Shown piece after piece: positions 28,268 through 38,165 of a stretch of 64,000 bases of DNA (its first letter is position 1; every line of letters begins with the position of its first letter). The stretch lies in contig NZ_FQXA01000002.1 in NCBI RefSeq assembly GCF_900129835.1, forward strand, positions 727,139 to 791,138, read 5' to 3'. The notes beneath the pieces were generated by a model, which had not been told where the DNA came from, made no database searches, and saw only the letters and a program-made list of their open reading frames with translations. The stretch is from Stutzerimonas xanthomarina DSM 18231. Its GTDB lineage: Bacteria; Pseudomonadota; Gammaproteobacteria; Pseudomonadales; Pseudomonadaceae. The position numbers and the translations under genes are program-made.

Positions 28268-31200
28268 CGCCCGAATACGCCGAACTGCACTGCCTCTCCA
28301 ACTTCAGTTTTCAACGGGGCGCCTCCAGCGCCAAAGAGTTGTTCGAGCGCGCCGCGCTCCAGGGCTATCGAGCCCTGGCGATTACCGATGAATGTACGCT
28401 GGCCGGCATCGTCCGCGCCTGGCAGGCGTCCAAGGAAACAGGCCTGCCGCTGATTGTTGGCAGCGAAATGCAGATCGAGAACGGCCCGAAGCTGCTCATG
28501 CTGGTCGAAAACCTGCTTGGGTATCAGCGCTTGTGCCGGCTGATTACCTGCGCACGTCGTCGTGCCGAGAAAGGCCAATACCAGCTGCTGACCGATGACC
28601 TGAGCGAGCCCTTGGATGGGCTGTTGGCCATCTGGATCACACCCCACCTCGATGCTGACGCGGAAGGTCTCTGGCTGCGCGAACGCTTTCCAGCACGCCT
28701 CTGGCTGGGCATCGAACTGCATCGCGGGCCGGATGATGAAACGCACCGGTGTCAGTTGCAGGCACTGGCCAGGCGCGTGGGCATACCCGCGGTGGCCTGT
28801 GGCGATGTGCATATGCACGCCCGTGGCCGGCGCGCCCTGCAGGATTGCATGACCGCGATCCGCCATCACCTGCCTGTAGCCGAGGCCGGGCGCCACCTGT
28901 TCCCCAACGGTGAACGCCACCTGCGCCGGCGCGAGGAACTGGCCCAGCTGTATCCACCCGAGCTGCTTGCCGAGACATTACGTATCGCCGAGCGCTGCCA
29001 GTTCAGCCTCAAAGAGCTGAAGTATCAGTACCCACACGAGCTGGTACCCGCTGGCCACAATGCCAGCTCCTGGCTGCGCAAACTGGTCGAAGACGGCATG
29101 AGATGGCGCTGGCCGGCAGGCGTAACGGACAAATCGCGTGCGCTGGTCGAACATGAACTGCAGCTGATCACCGAACTGCATTACGAAAGCTACTTTCTCA
29201 CCGTTCACGACATCGTCCGTTTCGCCCGCGAACGCCACATCCTGTGCCAGGGTCGCGGTTCGGCAGCCAACTCGACGGTGTGTTTCGTGCTGGGCATCAC
29301 CGAACTCGACCCCTCGCACAGCCGGCTTTTGTTCGAGCGTTTCCTCTCTCGCGAGCGTAATGAGCCGCCGGACATCGACGTCGACTTCGAGCACGAACGC
29401 CGCGAAGAAGTGATCCAGTATGTATTTCGTCGCTACGGCCGCAATCGCGCCGCACTGACGGCGGTGGCGAGCTCCTACCGCGCCACTGGCGCAGTGCGAG
29501 ACGTAGCCAAAGTGCTTGGCCTGCCGCCGGATCAGATCAATGCCCTGGCTGAATGCTGCGGGCGCTGGAGTGAGCGCGTACCTGATGACGCCCGACTTCA
29601 GGAAGCCGGCTTCGATCCCGCAAGCCCGGTGTTGCGCCGGGTAATGGTGCTGACCAGTGAATTGATCGGCTTCCCTCGTCACCTTTCACAGCATCCGGGC
29701 GGCTTCGTCATTTCCGAATACCCGCTGAATACCCTGGTGCCGGTCGAGAACGCCAGCATGGCCGACCGTACCGTGATCCAGTGGGACAAGGACGATCTCG
29801 ACGTGGTCGGCCTGCTCAAGGTCGATGTGCTGGCGCTCGGTATGCTCAGCGCACTGCGCCGTTGTTTCGATCTGATCTCCCGCTATCGCGGCACGCAGTG
29901 GAGCCTTGCCACACTGCCCAAGGAAGACCGGCCGACCTACGAGATGATCAGCCGCGCCGACACCGTGGGCGTTTTCCAGATCGAATCGCGCGCGCAAATG
30001 GCCATGCTGCCGCGGCTGCGTCCTCAGACGTTCTACGATCTGGTGATTCAGGTCGCCATCGTCCGGCCCGGCCCGATTCAGGGCGACATGGTTCACCCCT
30101 ACCTGCGCCGACGCAATAAAGAAGAGCCGGTGGAGTACCCCTCTGATGAACTGAAACCCGTGTTCGAGCGCACCCTTGGCGTGCCCCTGTTTCAGGAGCA
30201 GGTGATGGAGCTGGCAATCGTCGCCGCCCAATACACCGCCGACGAAGCCGACAAGTTGCGCCGCGCCATGGCCGCCTGGAAGCGACATGGCAGCCTCGAG
30301 CCGCACCGTGTGAGATTGAGCGAACGCATGCTCGCCCGTGGCTACAGCGCAGAATTCGTTGCACGGATCTTTGAGCAGATCAAAGGCTTCAGCAGCTACG
30401 GCTTCCCCGAATCCCATGCGGCCAGCTTCGCCCTGCTCACCTATGCCAGTTGCTGGCTCAAATGCCATGAACCAGCCGCCTTCGCCTGCGCCCTGATCAA
30501 CAGCTGGCCGATGGGCTTCTACAATCCCGATCAGATTCTCCAGGACGCCCGCCGCCATCAACTCGAGATCCGCCCACTGGACGTTCGTCACAGCGGCTGG
30601 GATTGCAGCCTTGAGCCGACCGACACCCATCAGCCAGCCATCCGTCTGGGGCTGCGCCTGGTGCGAGGCTTTCGCCAGGAGGATGCCCGTCGAATCGAGG
30701 CGGCACGTCAGCAGCAAGCCTTTGTCGGTATCGATGACCTGTGCCTGCGAGCCCGACTGGATGCCCGTGCGCGGGAACAGCTGGCCGATGCCGGGGCGCT
30801 GAAAGGACTTGTCGGGCATCGTCATCAGGCTCGCTGGGCGGTGGCCGGCTTCGAGCCGCAGCTGCCGCTGTTCGCTGAACAGGTCCAGACCCCGGAGGCA
30901 GCGGTGCCTCTGCCCTTGCCCTCGGTCGGTGAAGAGTTGGTGACTGATTACGCCACCCTGGGTACCACGCTTGGCCCACACCCATTGGCCTTGCTGCGTG
31001 ACCAGCTGCGGAGCCGACGCTGCCGCAGCTCGCGCGAGCTGGTCGAAGTCGAACATGGTCGGCTGGTCAGCGTGGCCGGTCTGGTTATTGGTCGCCAACG
31101 CCCGCAGACCGCCAGCGGCGTCATCTTCGTCACCCTTGAAGACGAGTTCGGCATGATCAACGTGGTGGTCTGGCACGACCTGGCCGAGCGGCAACGGCGG

Positions 31201-31341
31201 GTATTGGTACAGTCGCAAATGCTTCGAATCGATGGGCATCTTGAATCGGCAAACGGCGTGCGTCACGTCATCGCCGGACGCCTGAGCGACCTCACCCCGA
31301 TGCTGACCGGCCTCGACGTGCGCAGCCGGGATTTTCAATGA
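28264..31341 (+). CDS. dnaE2: Error-prone DNA polymerase DnaE2
   Basis: From [19 protein letters not shown], 1025 residues, normal for DnaE2/ImuC. It has the N-terminal PHP domain ([19 protein letters not shown]), the C-family catalytic core ([20 protein letters not shown] with the catalytic Asp pair, [14 protein letters not shown]), and a C-terminal OB domain ([16 protein letters not shown]). It carries out lesion bypass with ImuA and ImuB during the SOS response. The ATGA overlap with imuB gives translational coupling. Confidence 0.97.
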   Translation: MTPEYAELHCLSNFSFQRGASSAKELFERAALQGYRALAITDECTLAGIVRAWQASKETGLPLIVGSEMQIENGPKLLMLVENLLGYQRLCRLITCARRRAEKGQYQLLTDDLSEPLDGLLAIWITPHLDADAEGLWLRERFPARLWLGIELHRGPDDETHRCQLQALARRVGIPAVACGDVHMHARGRRALQDCMTAIRHHLPVAEAGRHLFPNGERHLRRREELAQLYPPELLAETLRIAERCQFSLKELKYQYPHELVPAGHNASSWLRKLVEDGMRWRWPAGVTDKSRALVEHELQLITELHYESYFLTVHDIVRFARERHILCQGRGSAANSTVCFVLGITELDPSHSRLLFERFLSRERNEPPDIDVDFEHERREEVIQYVFRRYGRNRAALTAVASSYRATGAVRDVAKVLGLPPDQINALAECCGRWSERVPDDARLQEAGFDPASPVLRRVMVLTSELIGFPRHLSQHPGGFVISEYPLNTLVPVENASMADRTVIQWDKDDLDVVGLLKVDVLALGMLSALRRCFDLISRYRGTQWSLATLPKEDRPTYEMISRADTVGVFQIESRAQMAMLPRLRPQTFYDLVIQVAIVRPGPIQGDMVHPYLRRRNKEEPVEYPSDELKPVFERTLGVPLFQEQVMELAIVAAQYTADEADKLRRAMAAWKRHGSLEPHRVRLSERMLARGYSAEFVARIFEQIKGFSSYGFPESHAASFALLTYASCWLKCHEPAAFACALINSWPMGFYNPDQILQDARRHQLEIRPLDVRHSGWDCSLEPTDTHQPAIRLGLRLVRGFRQEDARRIEAARQQQAFVGIDDLCLRARLDARAREQLADAGALKGLVGHRHQARWAVAGFEPQLPLFAEQVQTPEAAVPLPLPSVGEELVTDYATLGTTLGPHPLALLRDQLRSRRCRSSRELVEVEHGRLVSVAGLVIGRQRPQTASGVIFVTLEDEFGMINVVVWHDLAERQRRVLVQSQMLRIDGHLESANGVRHVIAGRLSDLTPMLTGLDVRSRDFQ

Positions 31342-31359
31342 CCCCGAGTATCAGCTGAT

Positions 31360-31620
31360 CTAGCCCCCGCGGGTCAGTAGATCGGCCAGCGAAAGGGTGA
31401 ACATGAACACCAACCAGAAGCCTGCGCCCAAGGCGAAGAAGCGCACCAGCGGCGAATGCGTGCCCAGTTCGGCCAGGCCGAACAGCACCAACAGGGCCTG
31501 CCCCGCCGCACAGATCAACGCGACCATCGCCCATTGTGGGAACTGGATCGCTATCGTGGCGCTGATCGCCAGTAACGCCAGCAGCCCGGCATAGATCAGC
31601 ACCAGCTTGCCCGTCTTCAT
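31360..31620 (-). CDS. ctaF: Cytochrome c oxidase subunit IV (small membrane subunit)
   Basis: An 86-residue protein with three predicted helices (about residues 5-26, 32-50 and 60-80), the size and layout of subunit IV of caa3/aa3 oxidases. It overlaps the ctaE stop region by four bases and is the last gene of the leftward ACIII-oxidase operon. The dnaE2 gene converges on it with an 18-base gap. Confidence 0.8.
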   Translation of the reverse strand: MKTGKLVLIYAGLLALLAISATIAIQFPQWAMVALICAAGQALLVLFGLAELGTHSPLVRFFALGAGFWLVFMFTLSLADLLTRGG

Positions 31621-32264
31621 GCTGCCCTCCCGACCAGATACAGCGAGGGGTAAAGAAATATCCAGATCACATCCACCAGATGCCAGTACAGACCGACCAT
31701 CTCCAGCGTGATCGCCCGCTCCGGCAGCTTCATATGGGCGAAGTGAATACGCACAACCATGCCGAGCACGATTACTACCGCAATGGTCACGTGTACCGCA
31801 TGCAGTGCGGTGGCGAAGAAATAGATGTTTATGAACAACCGCGCCGCAAGGGTTTTGAGCGGCGACTCAGGGCCTATGCCGGGCAGCAGGCCTTCGTGGT
31901 ATTCCCAACCGTACTCAAAAAACTTTACCGCCAGAAAGGCCAGGCCAAAGAAGGCGGTTAGCAGCAGGAACTGCTGCACCCGCCGATAGTTGCCGAGGCG
32001 CGAAGCCTGCACCATCAGGCTCATACACAGGCTGCCGGTCAGCAGCAGCGCGCTGTTGAAGCCCGCCAGAATCGAGTGCAGATGATGCACCGCTTCACTG
32101 ACTGCAGCCGGGTGCTGCAGACGGTAGTAGTAGATGACCAGGAACAGTACGCCGAACATCATGATTTCGGTGGCGAGGAACAGCCACATGCCCAGAAAGC
32201 TCGCTTCGCGCTGCTGGGCGGCAGTCTGGTATGGCTCGGCCAAGTACCCGTCACGATCGGCCAT
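31617..32264 (-). CDS. ctaE: Cytochrome c oxidase subunit III
   Basis: From [20 protein letters not shown], 215 residues and five helices, as in short caa3-type subunit III. Typical segments are [16 protein letters not shown] in helix 1, [10 protein letters not shown] in the middle, and [18 protein letters not shown] in the last helix. It overlaps the end of ctaD by 14 bases. Subunit III keeps the proton-pumping D-channel active. Confidence 0.93.
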   Translation of the reverse strand: MADRDGYLAEPYQTAAQQREASFLGMWLFLATEIMMFGVLFLVIYYYRLQHPAAVSEAVHHLHSILAGFNSALLLTGSLCMSLMVQASRLGNYRRVQQFLLLTAFFGLAFLAVKFFEYGWEYHEGLLPGIGPESPLKTLAARLFINIYFFATALHAVHVTIAVVIVLGMVVRIHFAHMKLPERAITLEMVGLYWHLVDVIWIFLYPSLYLVGRAA

Positions 32265-33876
32265 GGGTTGCCTCAGGTGGGTAGTCGTACGCCTCGAAGT
32301 CGACGATCGGGGTCTCGAGAAAATTGTGCTTGGGCGGCGGCGACGAGGTCCGCCACTCCAGCCCGGCGGCTTCCCAGGGGTCGTCCGAGGCCTTTGGCCC
32401 ATAGCGCAACGACCAGAGCAGGTAGCAGAACGGCATGATGTAACCCACCGCCAGCACCGCCGCGCCGGCCGACGACAGCACATGGAGGAACTGAAAATCC
32501 TCCGGATAACTGTGGTAACGCCTCGGCATGCCGAGGTAGCCGAGCAGGAACTGCGGGAAGAAGGTCAGGTTGAAGCCACAGAAGATCATCACAGCGGCGA
32601 TCTTGCCCCACAGCTGCGAGTACATCCGCCCGGTCATTTTCGGCCACCAGAAGTGCAGCGCGCCAAAGAATCCGGCCACCGCCGCACCGACCATGATGTA
32701 GTGGAAATGCGCGACCACGAAGTAGGTGTCGTGCACGTGCACGTCGGCCGCCAGCAGGGCAAGGAACAGCCCGGTGATGCCGCCAATGACGAACAGCCCG
32801 ATAAAGGTCAGCGCATACAGGAAATGCGCGTCGATAGTCAGGTTGCTTTTATAGAGGGTGGCGGTCCAGTTGTAGACCTTGATCGCCGAGGGGATGGCGA
32901 CCAGGAAACTCAGCAGCGAAAAGACCATGCTGGCGTACATCGACTGCCCGGCAACGAACATGTGATGCCCCCAGACCATGAAGCCAATCACCGCAATCGC
33001 CAGGCTGGAATAGGCAACGAACGAGTAACCGAATATGCGCTTGTGTGCCGCGGCAGTGATCAGCTCGCTCATCACGCCCATCGCCGGCAGGATCATGATG
33101 TACACCGCCGGATGGCTGTAGAACCAGAACAGGTGTTGAAACAGCAGCGGGTCGCCGCCCAGGTTGGGGTCGAACACGCCAATGCCGAACAGGTACTCCG
33201 CCGCCACCAGCAGCAGCGTGATGGCCAGCACCGGGGTAGCCAGCACCAGAATCACCGAGGTGGCATAGAGCGACCAGCAGAACAGCGGCATGCGGAACCA
33301 GGTCATGCCCGGCGCCCGAAGCGTATGAATGGTGACGATGATGTTCAGCCCCGTCAGGATCGACGAGAAGCCGACGATGAAGACCCCAAGAATCACCGCC
33401 ACCACATGCCCATTGCTGAACATCGTCGACAGCGGCGTGTAAAAGGTCCAGCCGGTATCTACCCCCCCGATCAGCAGTGCATACAGCGTGAAGAGGCCAC
33501 CCCCCACCAGCAGGTACCAGCTGAACAGGTTGAGCTTGGGGAAGGCCATGTCCTTGGCGCCGATCATGATCGGAATGAGGAAATTGCCGAATACAGCCGG
33601 AATCGACGGGATCAGGAAGAACCACACCATGACCACACCGTGCAGCGTAAAGGTGCGGTTGTAGCCGTCGGGACTCAACAGGTCGCCATCGGGTGTCACC
33701 AGCTCGATGCGCACCAGTGCGGCAGCCAGGCTACCGAGAAAAAAGAACGCCGTGACACCGATCAGGTAAAGGATCGCGATGCGCTTGTGGTCCGTGGTCA
33801 ACAGCCAGGTGCGCAGCCCATGCTCGTCGGCAAGGTAACTGGGCGCACGGTCGGCAGCCGGGTTCTTCTGGCTCAA
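32251..33876 (-). CDS. ctaD: Cytochrome c oxidase subunit I, A2-type (heme a/a3-CuB)
   Basis: The 541-residue, twelve-helix catalytic subunit. Heme and copper ligands are present: His79 (FTLHG), His255 and Tyr259 in the YSHPAVYI segment (253-260), His304-His305 (WGHHMFVAG), and the His pair in VVAHFHYIM. The Glu of the canonical HPEVY motif is Ala257, and a Tyr-Ser pair stands before it. That is the A2-type heme-copper oxidase signature, as in Rhodothermus and Thermus caa3. It starts with a four-base overlap with ctaC. No heme a synthesis genes (ctaA, ctaB) lie in this operon. Confidence 0.97.
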   Translation of the reverse strand: MSQKNPAADRAPSYLADEHGLRTWLLTTDHKRIAILYLIGVTAFFFLGSLAAALVRIELVTPDGDLLSPDGYNRTFTLHGVVMVWFFLIPSIPAVFGNFLIPIMIGAKDMAFPKLNLFSWYLLVGGGLFTLYALLIGGVDTGWTFYTPLSTMFSNGHVVAVILGVFIVGFSSILTGLNIIVTIHTLRAPGMTWFRMPLFCWSLYATSVILVLATPVLAITLLLVAAEYLFGIGVFDPNLGGDPLLFQHLFWFYSHPAVYIMILPAMGVMSELITAAAHKRIFGYSFVAYSSLAIAVIGFMVWGHHMFVAGQSMYASMVFSLLSFLVAIPSAIKVYNWTATLYKSNLTIDAHFLYALTFIGLFVIGGITGLFLALLAADVHVHDTYFVVAHFHYIMVGAAVAGFFGALHFWWPKMTGRMYSQLWGKIAAVMIFCGFNLTFFPQFLLGYLGMPRRYHSYPEDFQFLHVLSSAGAAVLAVGYIMPFCYLLWSLRYGPKASDDPWEAAGLEWRTSSPPPKHNFLETPIVDFEAYDYPPEATHGRS

Positions 33877-34898
33877 GGGGCGCTCTCCTCTGGCGTCGGG
33901 CTGCGCGGGCTATCGGCGTGCGGCTCACCCTGCCCGCGCTCATCAATCGTGCCGGAGGCGTGGCCTACCTTGCCCAGCGACCTGATGTAGGCAGTCAGGC
34001 GCAGCACGCCTTCCTCATCGATCACATTGGCGAAGCTCGGCATGATCGACTCGTAACCGGCCACGATCTGCTTGTGCGGCAGCAGAATGCTGTCGCGAAT
34101 GTAGGCTTGGTCAGCCACCACCGAGCCGCCGTCCTGCAGCGCAACCCGACGGCCATACAGACCCTCGAGGTTTGGCGCCTTGGCTACGGCAGCCGGGCCG
34201 TGGCAGCCACTGCAACCGAGCTGGCGAAACAGCACTTCGCCCTGCTCGGCCAGGGACTCACTGGCGCCGGCCTGTGACAGCCAGCGCTCATATTCCTGCG
34301 GCGGTTGCACGACCAGCGTGGCGAGCATCTTCGAATGGTCGGTGCCGCAATACTCGGCACAGAACACCTCGTAGCGACCGGTTTCGGTGGCGTTGAACCA
34401 CAGCTCCGTATAGCGCCCGGGCAACAGATCCTGCTTGATCCGCAGGGCCGGGAAATAAAGGCTGTGGATCACGTCCTGGGAGATCATGTTCAACCGCACC
34501 GGCCGCCCCACCGGTACGTGCAAGGTATTGATCTCGCGCTGGCCGCCGGGGTGCTGGAATTTCCACATCCATTGCTTGGCGACGACCTGGATCTCCATCG
34601 CGTCGGCCGGTGGCGTGCGCACCTCGTAATACAGCTTCGCCGAGACCAGGTAGATGATCATCGAGCCGATGAAGGGCAGCACGATCCAGGTCATTTCAAC
34701 TTTCATGCTGCCCCGCGGGCGATGGTCGCGGGGCGCCTTGGTGCCTTTGCGGTAGCGCACGGCGAACAGGATGCTGAGCACGAACACCGGCACCACGAAA
34801 ATCGACATCATTCCGGTGAACGACCAGATCAGCCAGTCGATGCTGCTCGCGTGCTCGGAGGCGGTTTGCGGCCACAGCCGCAGGAATTCACCGTTCAT
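33873..34898 (-). CDS. ctaC: Cytochrome c oxidase subunit II with fused cytochrome c (caa3)
   Basis: Start [19 protein letters not shown], 341 residues. Two N-terminal helices are followed by a cupredoxin domain with a full CuA site ([13 protein letters not shown]), then a c-type heme domain (LGCSGCHG, with a distal Met candidate in MPSF). The fusion defines a caa3 oxidase, which can take electrons through its own heme c. The gene starts within the last bases of the sco gene. It has no cleavable signal sequence that I can see; the N-terminus looks like a membrane anchor. Confidence 0.95.
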   Translation of the reverse strand: MNGEFLRLWPQTASEHASSIDWLIWSFTGMMSIFVVPVFVLSILFAVRYRKGTKAPRDHRPRGSMKVEMTWIVLPFIGSMIIYLVSAKLYYEVRTPPADAMEIQVVAKQWMWKFQHPGGQREINTLHVPVGRPVRLNMISQDVIHSLYFPALRIKQDLLPGRYTELWFNATETGRYEVFCAEYCGTDHSKMLATLVVQPPQEYERWLSQAGASESLAEQGEVLFRQLGCSGCHGPAAVAKAPNLEGLYGRRVALQDGGSVVADQAYIRDSILLPHKQIVAGYESIMPSFANVIDEEGVLRLTAYIRSLGKVGHASGTIDERGQGEPHADSPRSPTPEESAP

Positions 34899-35700
34899 CA
34901 CCGCCCTCCCGCTTGCGCCGTTCACGCCACAGAGAAAGACCGATGAAACCGAGCAGCGCCACCGCCGTGCCGGTGCCAGCGACTTGCAGCGCGCCGATGA
35001 CCCAGTTGTCATAACCGCCAGTGCGCGGGTTGTAGTGGTAACAGAGCAGCAGCAGCTGATCGCTGAAGTCACCCACCCTCCCCTCGCCGGCATCCGTCAG
35101 CGCCAGCCGCAGATCATTGGGCTGATAGCCGAGCCCATATAGCCACTGCACCAGCTTGCCGGACGGGCTCAACGTGGCGACCGCCGAGGCGTGTGCGTAT
35201 TCCTCGATCGCGCCGTCCCAGCGGTAATGAAAGCCCAGCGCATCGCTGACCTGGCGACTCGCCGATTCTGGCCCCGTAAGCAGGTGCACGGCCTGCGAAC
35301 CGGCCAGTTCAGGCCAACGTCTGACCAGCTTGTCGCGCTCGGCGCGAGCATCGGCCGGTGTCTCGTGCGGATTGAAGCTATAGGCAATCACCACGTAATC
35401 CTTGCCGAGTTCGAACGGGACCGCGCCGAGCAGATTGAACAGACTCGCCAGCTGCGACCCGCATACGTTAGGGCAGCGGAAATAAACCGGCACCAGCACC
35501 GCGGGCCGACCGTCGAGCAACTCGGCAAGCGTGACCGACTCGCCGTTGTCATCGGTGAAGCGCACGTCCAGCGGCACCTGCGCACCGGGCCGCGAATCGA
35601 TACCGGCCGCGGCAAAGGGATCGAATGGCTCGGCGGCACTCGTTGGGGCTGCCAACAGCAACGACCACAGCGCGGCCAGGATCAGCAACAGGCCGTTCAT
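34888..35700 (-). CDS. sco: SCO1/SenC copper chaperone
   Basis: A 270-residue protein with a signal peptide (LLLILAALWSLLLAAPTSAA), a thioredoxin-like domain with the copper-binding CPNVC (Cys76, Cys80) and a distal His in EEYAHAS, and an unusual C-terminal membrane helix (about 238-260) with a basic tail. Sco proteins load the CuA site of subunit II, whose gene is directly downstream and overlaps. This long, C-anchored form is common in ACIII-linked oxidase clusters. Confidence 0.92.
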   Translation of the reverse strand: MNGLLLILAALWSLLLAAPTSAAEPFDPFAAAGIDSRPGAQVPLDVRFTDDNGESVTLAELLDGRPAVLVPVYFRCPNVCGSQLASLFNLLGAVPFELGKDYVVIAYSFNPHETPADARAERDKLVRRWPELAGSQAVHLLTGPESASRQVSDALGFHYRWDGAIEEYAHASAVATLSPSGKLVQWLYGLGYQPNDLRLALTDAGEGRVGDFSDQLLLLCYHYNPRTGGYDNWVIGALQVAGTGTAVALLGFIGLSLWRERRKREGGDER

Positions 35701-36131
35701 CGAGGTTCGGCTCTCTGTTTGGCTTGCTGCAGACGTACATTCTGCTGATCGCCTGGCTCAGCCGGAGCCGGCCAGCCACGCTCGAGCAACAGGTCCTGTG
35801 CCCGCCGCAGCGGAATGCGCGCAATGCCCGCCGCGCGATCGACCCATGCGTAATGACGCAGCTGCTCTTCGCCATCGCGCATCACCTGTTGCGCGTTGAG
35901 AAAGGGGTTATTTTCCAGTCGCGGCTGCGGCGGGATGACCGTTTCGCGTTCAAACGGCGTCACCATTGCTTCCGGTTTCGACTCGTAGTAGCTGACCAGC
36001 AGCCCAACGCCCGCGAGTGACAGCGCCAACGCCGCCAGCAGGCCAAAGCCGATCATCAGCAACACGTTGACGTCGGCGTCGTGGTGCTCGAAGCCATCCT
36101 CCTTGGAACGCGGATCGACCGGGACGCTCAT
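35697..36131 (-). CDS. Small single-helix protein of the ACIII-caa3 operon
   Basis: From MSVPVDPRSKEDGFEHHDAD, 144 residues. One membrane helix (about residues 24-46) is followed by a soluble part with ENNPFLNAQQVM, LRHYAWVDRAAGIARI and PLRRAQDLLLERGWP. This VDRxAGxxRIPxxRAxxLLxERG pattern recurs in small proteins beside oxidase genes, as far as I recall, with no assigned role. The start overlaps the actF stop, and its stop overlaps the sco start, so it is made together with the complexes. It is a good candidate for an assembly factor or an extra subunit. Confidence 0.8.
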   Translation of the reverse strand: MSVPVDPRSKEDGFEHHDADVNVLLMIGFGLLAALALSLAGVGLLVSYYESKPEAMVTPFERETVIPPQPRLENNPFLNAQQVMRDGEEQLRHYAWVDRAAGIARIPLRRAQDLLLERGWPAPAEPGDQQNVRLQQAKQRAEPR

Positions 36132-37120
36132 GCGGACCTCCTCGGCAAAATCGACAGCGCCATCAGCGCAATCCCAGCGACCAGAGCGGCGAGCATGGCC
36201 AAGCCGCTCGCCAGCGGATGCAGGCCCGACAGGCTTGCCAGGCTGAGCCAGGCGCCCTCGGCCAACCCCAGCAGCAGCGTGGACCCTGCGAGTACCGCCA
36301 GCGGCCAGCGGCGTTGCGAAAAAGGCCACCAGGTCGCGATGAATACCAGGCTCTGCAGCGCCACCAGCCAGGTCAGCAGCGGCCAGTCATGTGCTCGGGT
36401 TTCATACCACCGCACTTCTTCAGGCATGTTTCCGTACCAGACAATCAGGTACTGCATGAAGTGCAGGTAGATCCAGGCCAAGCTCACGGCCGAGAACAGG
36501 CCGCGCAGGACGCCAGGGCGGGAGGCGCCGGCGAACAGGCTGAATAGAATGCAGGTGGCGATCCCGGACAGCATCAGCCGGCCCAGCCATAGCAGGCCGA
36601 AGATGCTCGAAGCGAAGTGCGGCTCCATAGACTGCGCCCAGTCAAAGGCTGCCAGCGACACGCTCAACACCACCGCGATCAGCCCCAATCCCGCCCCCGC
36701 CGGGTTGCGCAGCGTGGTCGGCAGCAGCCAACGCGCCAGCGCCCACCACAGCCCGACATAGAGCAGCCCACGAACCACGAAACTCGGCCACCACAGCCAC
36801 AGCCCGCGAAACCCATTGCTGTGCTGGTGCATCCATTCGTAGATCAGCCCCGCCCCCAGCAGACCGGGCAGGACCATCAGCAGCAGCGCCGGCATGGCCC
36901 GGCTGGCCACCAATGTCCAGGGCCAAAGCTGGTCGCGGACGCTGCCGCTGATCGGCGCCAGCGAAAGACCGAGGGCCAGCGCGCCGAGCGGAATACCCGC
37001 AAGCCCCAGCAGGCTCGCCACAGAAGCGGCCAGGGTGTCACGCGGCGCCAGCAACAGCCCCAGCGCAAGCCCGACCACCCCGAACGCCAGCGCCGCCCAG
37101 GCCATGGATCGCCATTTCAT
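36128..37120 (-). CDS. actF: Alternative complex III subunit ActF (NrfD/PsrC-like)
   Basis: A 330-residue membrane protein with about ten helices and no cofactor motifs, related to the ActC/NrfD family. Segments such as LVASRAMPALLLMVLPGL, AFDWAQSMEPHFASSIFGLLW and QYLIVWYGNMPEEVRWY match the quinol:electron acceptor oxidoreductase subunit of alternative complex III; DW..S.EP.. and WYGN.PEE are conserved marks. Overlaps both neighbours by four bases. Confidence 0.9.
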   Translation of the reverse strand: MKWRSMAWAALAFGVVGLALGLLLAPRDTLAASVASLLGLAGIPLGALALGLSLAPISGSVRDQLWPWTLVASRAMPALLLMVLPGLLGAGLIYEWMHQHSNGFRGLWLWWPSFVVRGLLYVGLWWALARWLLPTTLRNPAGAGLGLIAVVLSVSLAAFDWAQSMEPHFASSIFGLLWLGRLMLSGIATCILFSLFAGASRPGVLRGLFSAVSLAWIYLHFMQYLIVWYGNMPEEVRWYETRAHDWPLLTWLVALQSLVFIATWWPFSQRRWPLAVLAGSTLLLGLAEGAWLSLASLSGLHPLASGLAMLAALVAGIALMALSILPRRSA

Positions 37121-37638
37121 GGCAGGGCCTCCAGCGCGCGGCGATCCGCTTCAGGCAGTTTGGCCACCTCGGCCGCGCGCGCCAGCTGCAAGCTGCGTAT
37201 GTGGGCCACGATCGCCCAGCGATCAGCCGGGCGCACCCGCGCGGCATAGCTGTACATCACCCCGTAACCTTCAGCGATCACCTCGAGAAAATACCGGTCC
37301 GCGGCCTGCACCAGTCGAGGTTCGACAAAATCCGGCGGCCGGGGAAAACCGCGATTGACCACCGTGCCGAGGCCATCGCCGGCGACCCCGTGACAGGGCA
37401 CGCAGTTGATCCGATAGCGTTCTTCGCCGCGGCTGAGCAATTCGGCAGTCAGCGCCGGACGCTCGGCGAGCTGCGCATCCCAGGCCAGCTCGCCACGCGC
37501 CACCGTGCCCAACGGGGGTGCCTGGTTGACCTTGCCGTCCGGGAAAAACAGGCTGGACTCCTGCGCGTCGGCGCGCGGTTGCTTGGCCATCTGATCACAG
37601 CCGGAGAGCAGCACGAGCAGCACCATCAACCATCGCAT
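37117..37638 (-). CDS. actE: Alternative complex III subunit ActE (monoheme cytochrome c lipoprotein)
   Basis: Start MRWLMVLLVLLSGC gives 173 residues with a lipobox (LLSGC, lipid Cys14). One c-type heme site (CVPCHG, in ERYRINCVPCHGVAGDGLG) and a PPDF...GYGVMYSYA segment with the distal Met match ActE. It passes electrons from the complex, here probably to the heme c of CtaC. The ATG overlaps the actD stop. Confidence 0.92.
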   Translation of the reverse strand: MRWLMVLLVLLSGCDQMAKQPRADAQESSLFFPDGKVNQAPPLGTVARGELAWDAQLAERPALTAELLSRGEERYRINCVPCHGVAGDGLGTVVNRGFPRPPDFVEPRLVQAADRYFLEVIAEGYGVMYSYAARVRPADRWAIVAHIRSLQLARAAEVAKLPEADRRALEALP

Positions 37639-38165
37639 CAGGCAGGCACCTCGCTCACCGACACCGCCCGCTCGGCCAGCCACAACGCGGTCCCGGCCTC
37701 GTCAAACAGCGGGTCGTCAGCTCGGATGCAGAGCAGGAAACGGTCATCGGTGGCGCGACGGAAGGCGTCCATCTCGAACAGCGGGTGATGCAACAGCGGC
37801 AAACGACAGAACAGCAGCAACCCCAGCAGCGCCCCGATTGCGCCGCCTGTGACCATCAACAGGAAAGTGACTACTGCAAAGCCCTGCAAGGCGATCAACG
37901 GCCGGCCGCCGATATCCAACGGGTAGCTGAGGTTGGCATAAATCTGCATGCCCAGCCCAAGCCCGCCGCCGATCAGCGCACCGAGGATGCCGGCCCAGTA
38001 GGCACGATTGCTGCGCTGGCCGAGCAGGGTTTCCAATTCCGGCAGCATGAATGGGCTATAGGCCTCGAGACGCGTGTAACCGGCTTCGCGCGCGGCGCGT
38101 GCCGCCTCAAGCAAACGGTCCGGGTGGGCGAAGTCGGCCAGCATTCCGTAGCAGCGCTCAGTCAT
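37638..38165 (-). CDS. actD: Alternative complex III subunit ActD (DUF3341)
   Basis: From MTERCYGMLADFAHPDRLLEA, 175 residues. It has two central membrane helices (about residues 55-78 and 93-120), a typical YSPFMLPEL loop (the family usually has a YxPFP motif), and C-terminal cytoplasmic sequence. DUF3341 proteins are ActD of ACIII. The gene overlaps both actC and actE. Confidence 0.92.
   Translation of the reverse strand: MTERCYGMLADFAHPDRLLEAARAAREAGYTRLEAYSPFMLPELETLLGQRSNRAYWAGILGALIGGGLGLGMQIYANLSYPLDIGGRPLIALQGFAVVTFLLMVTGGAIGALLGLLLFCRLPLLHHPLFEMDAFRRATDDRFLLCIRADDPLFDEAGTALWLAERAVSVSEVPA

Noticed and set aside
29686..31338. Long open frame opposite dnaE2
   Set aside because: Antisense shadow; dnaE2 motifs on the other strand are complete.
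32134..33990. Long open frame opposite ctaD
   Set aside because: Low-complexity His/Arg/Gln translation of a reversed membrane-protein gene.
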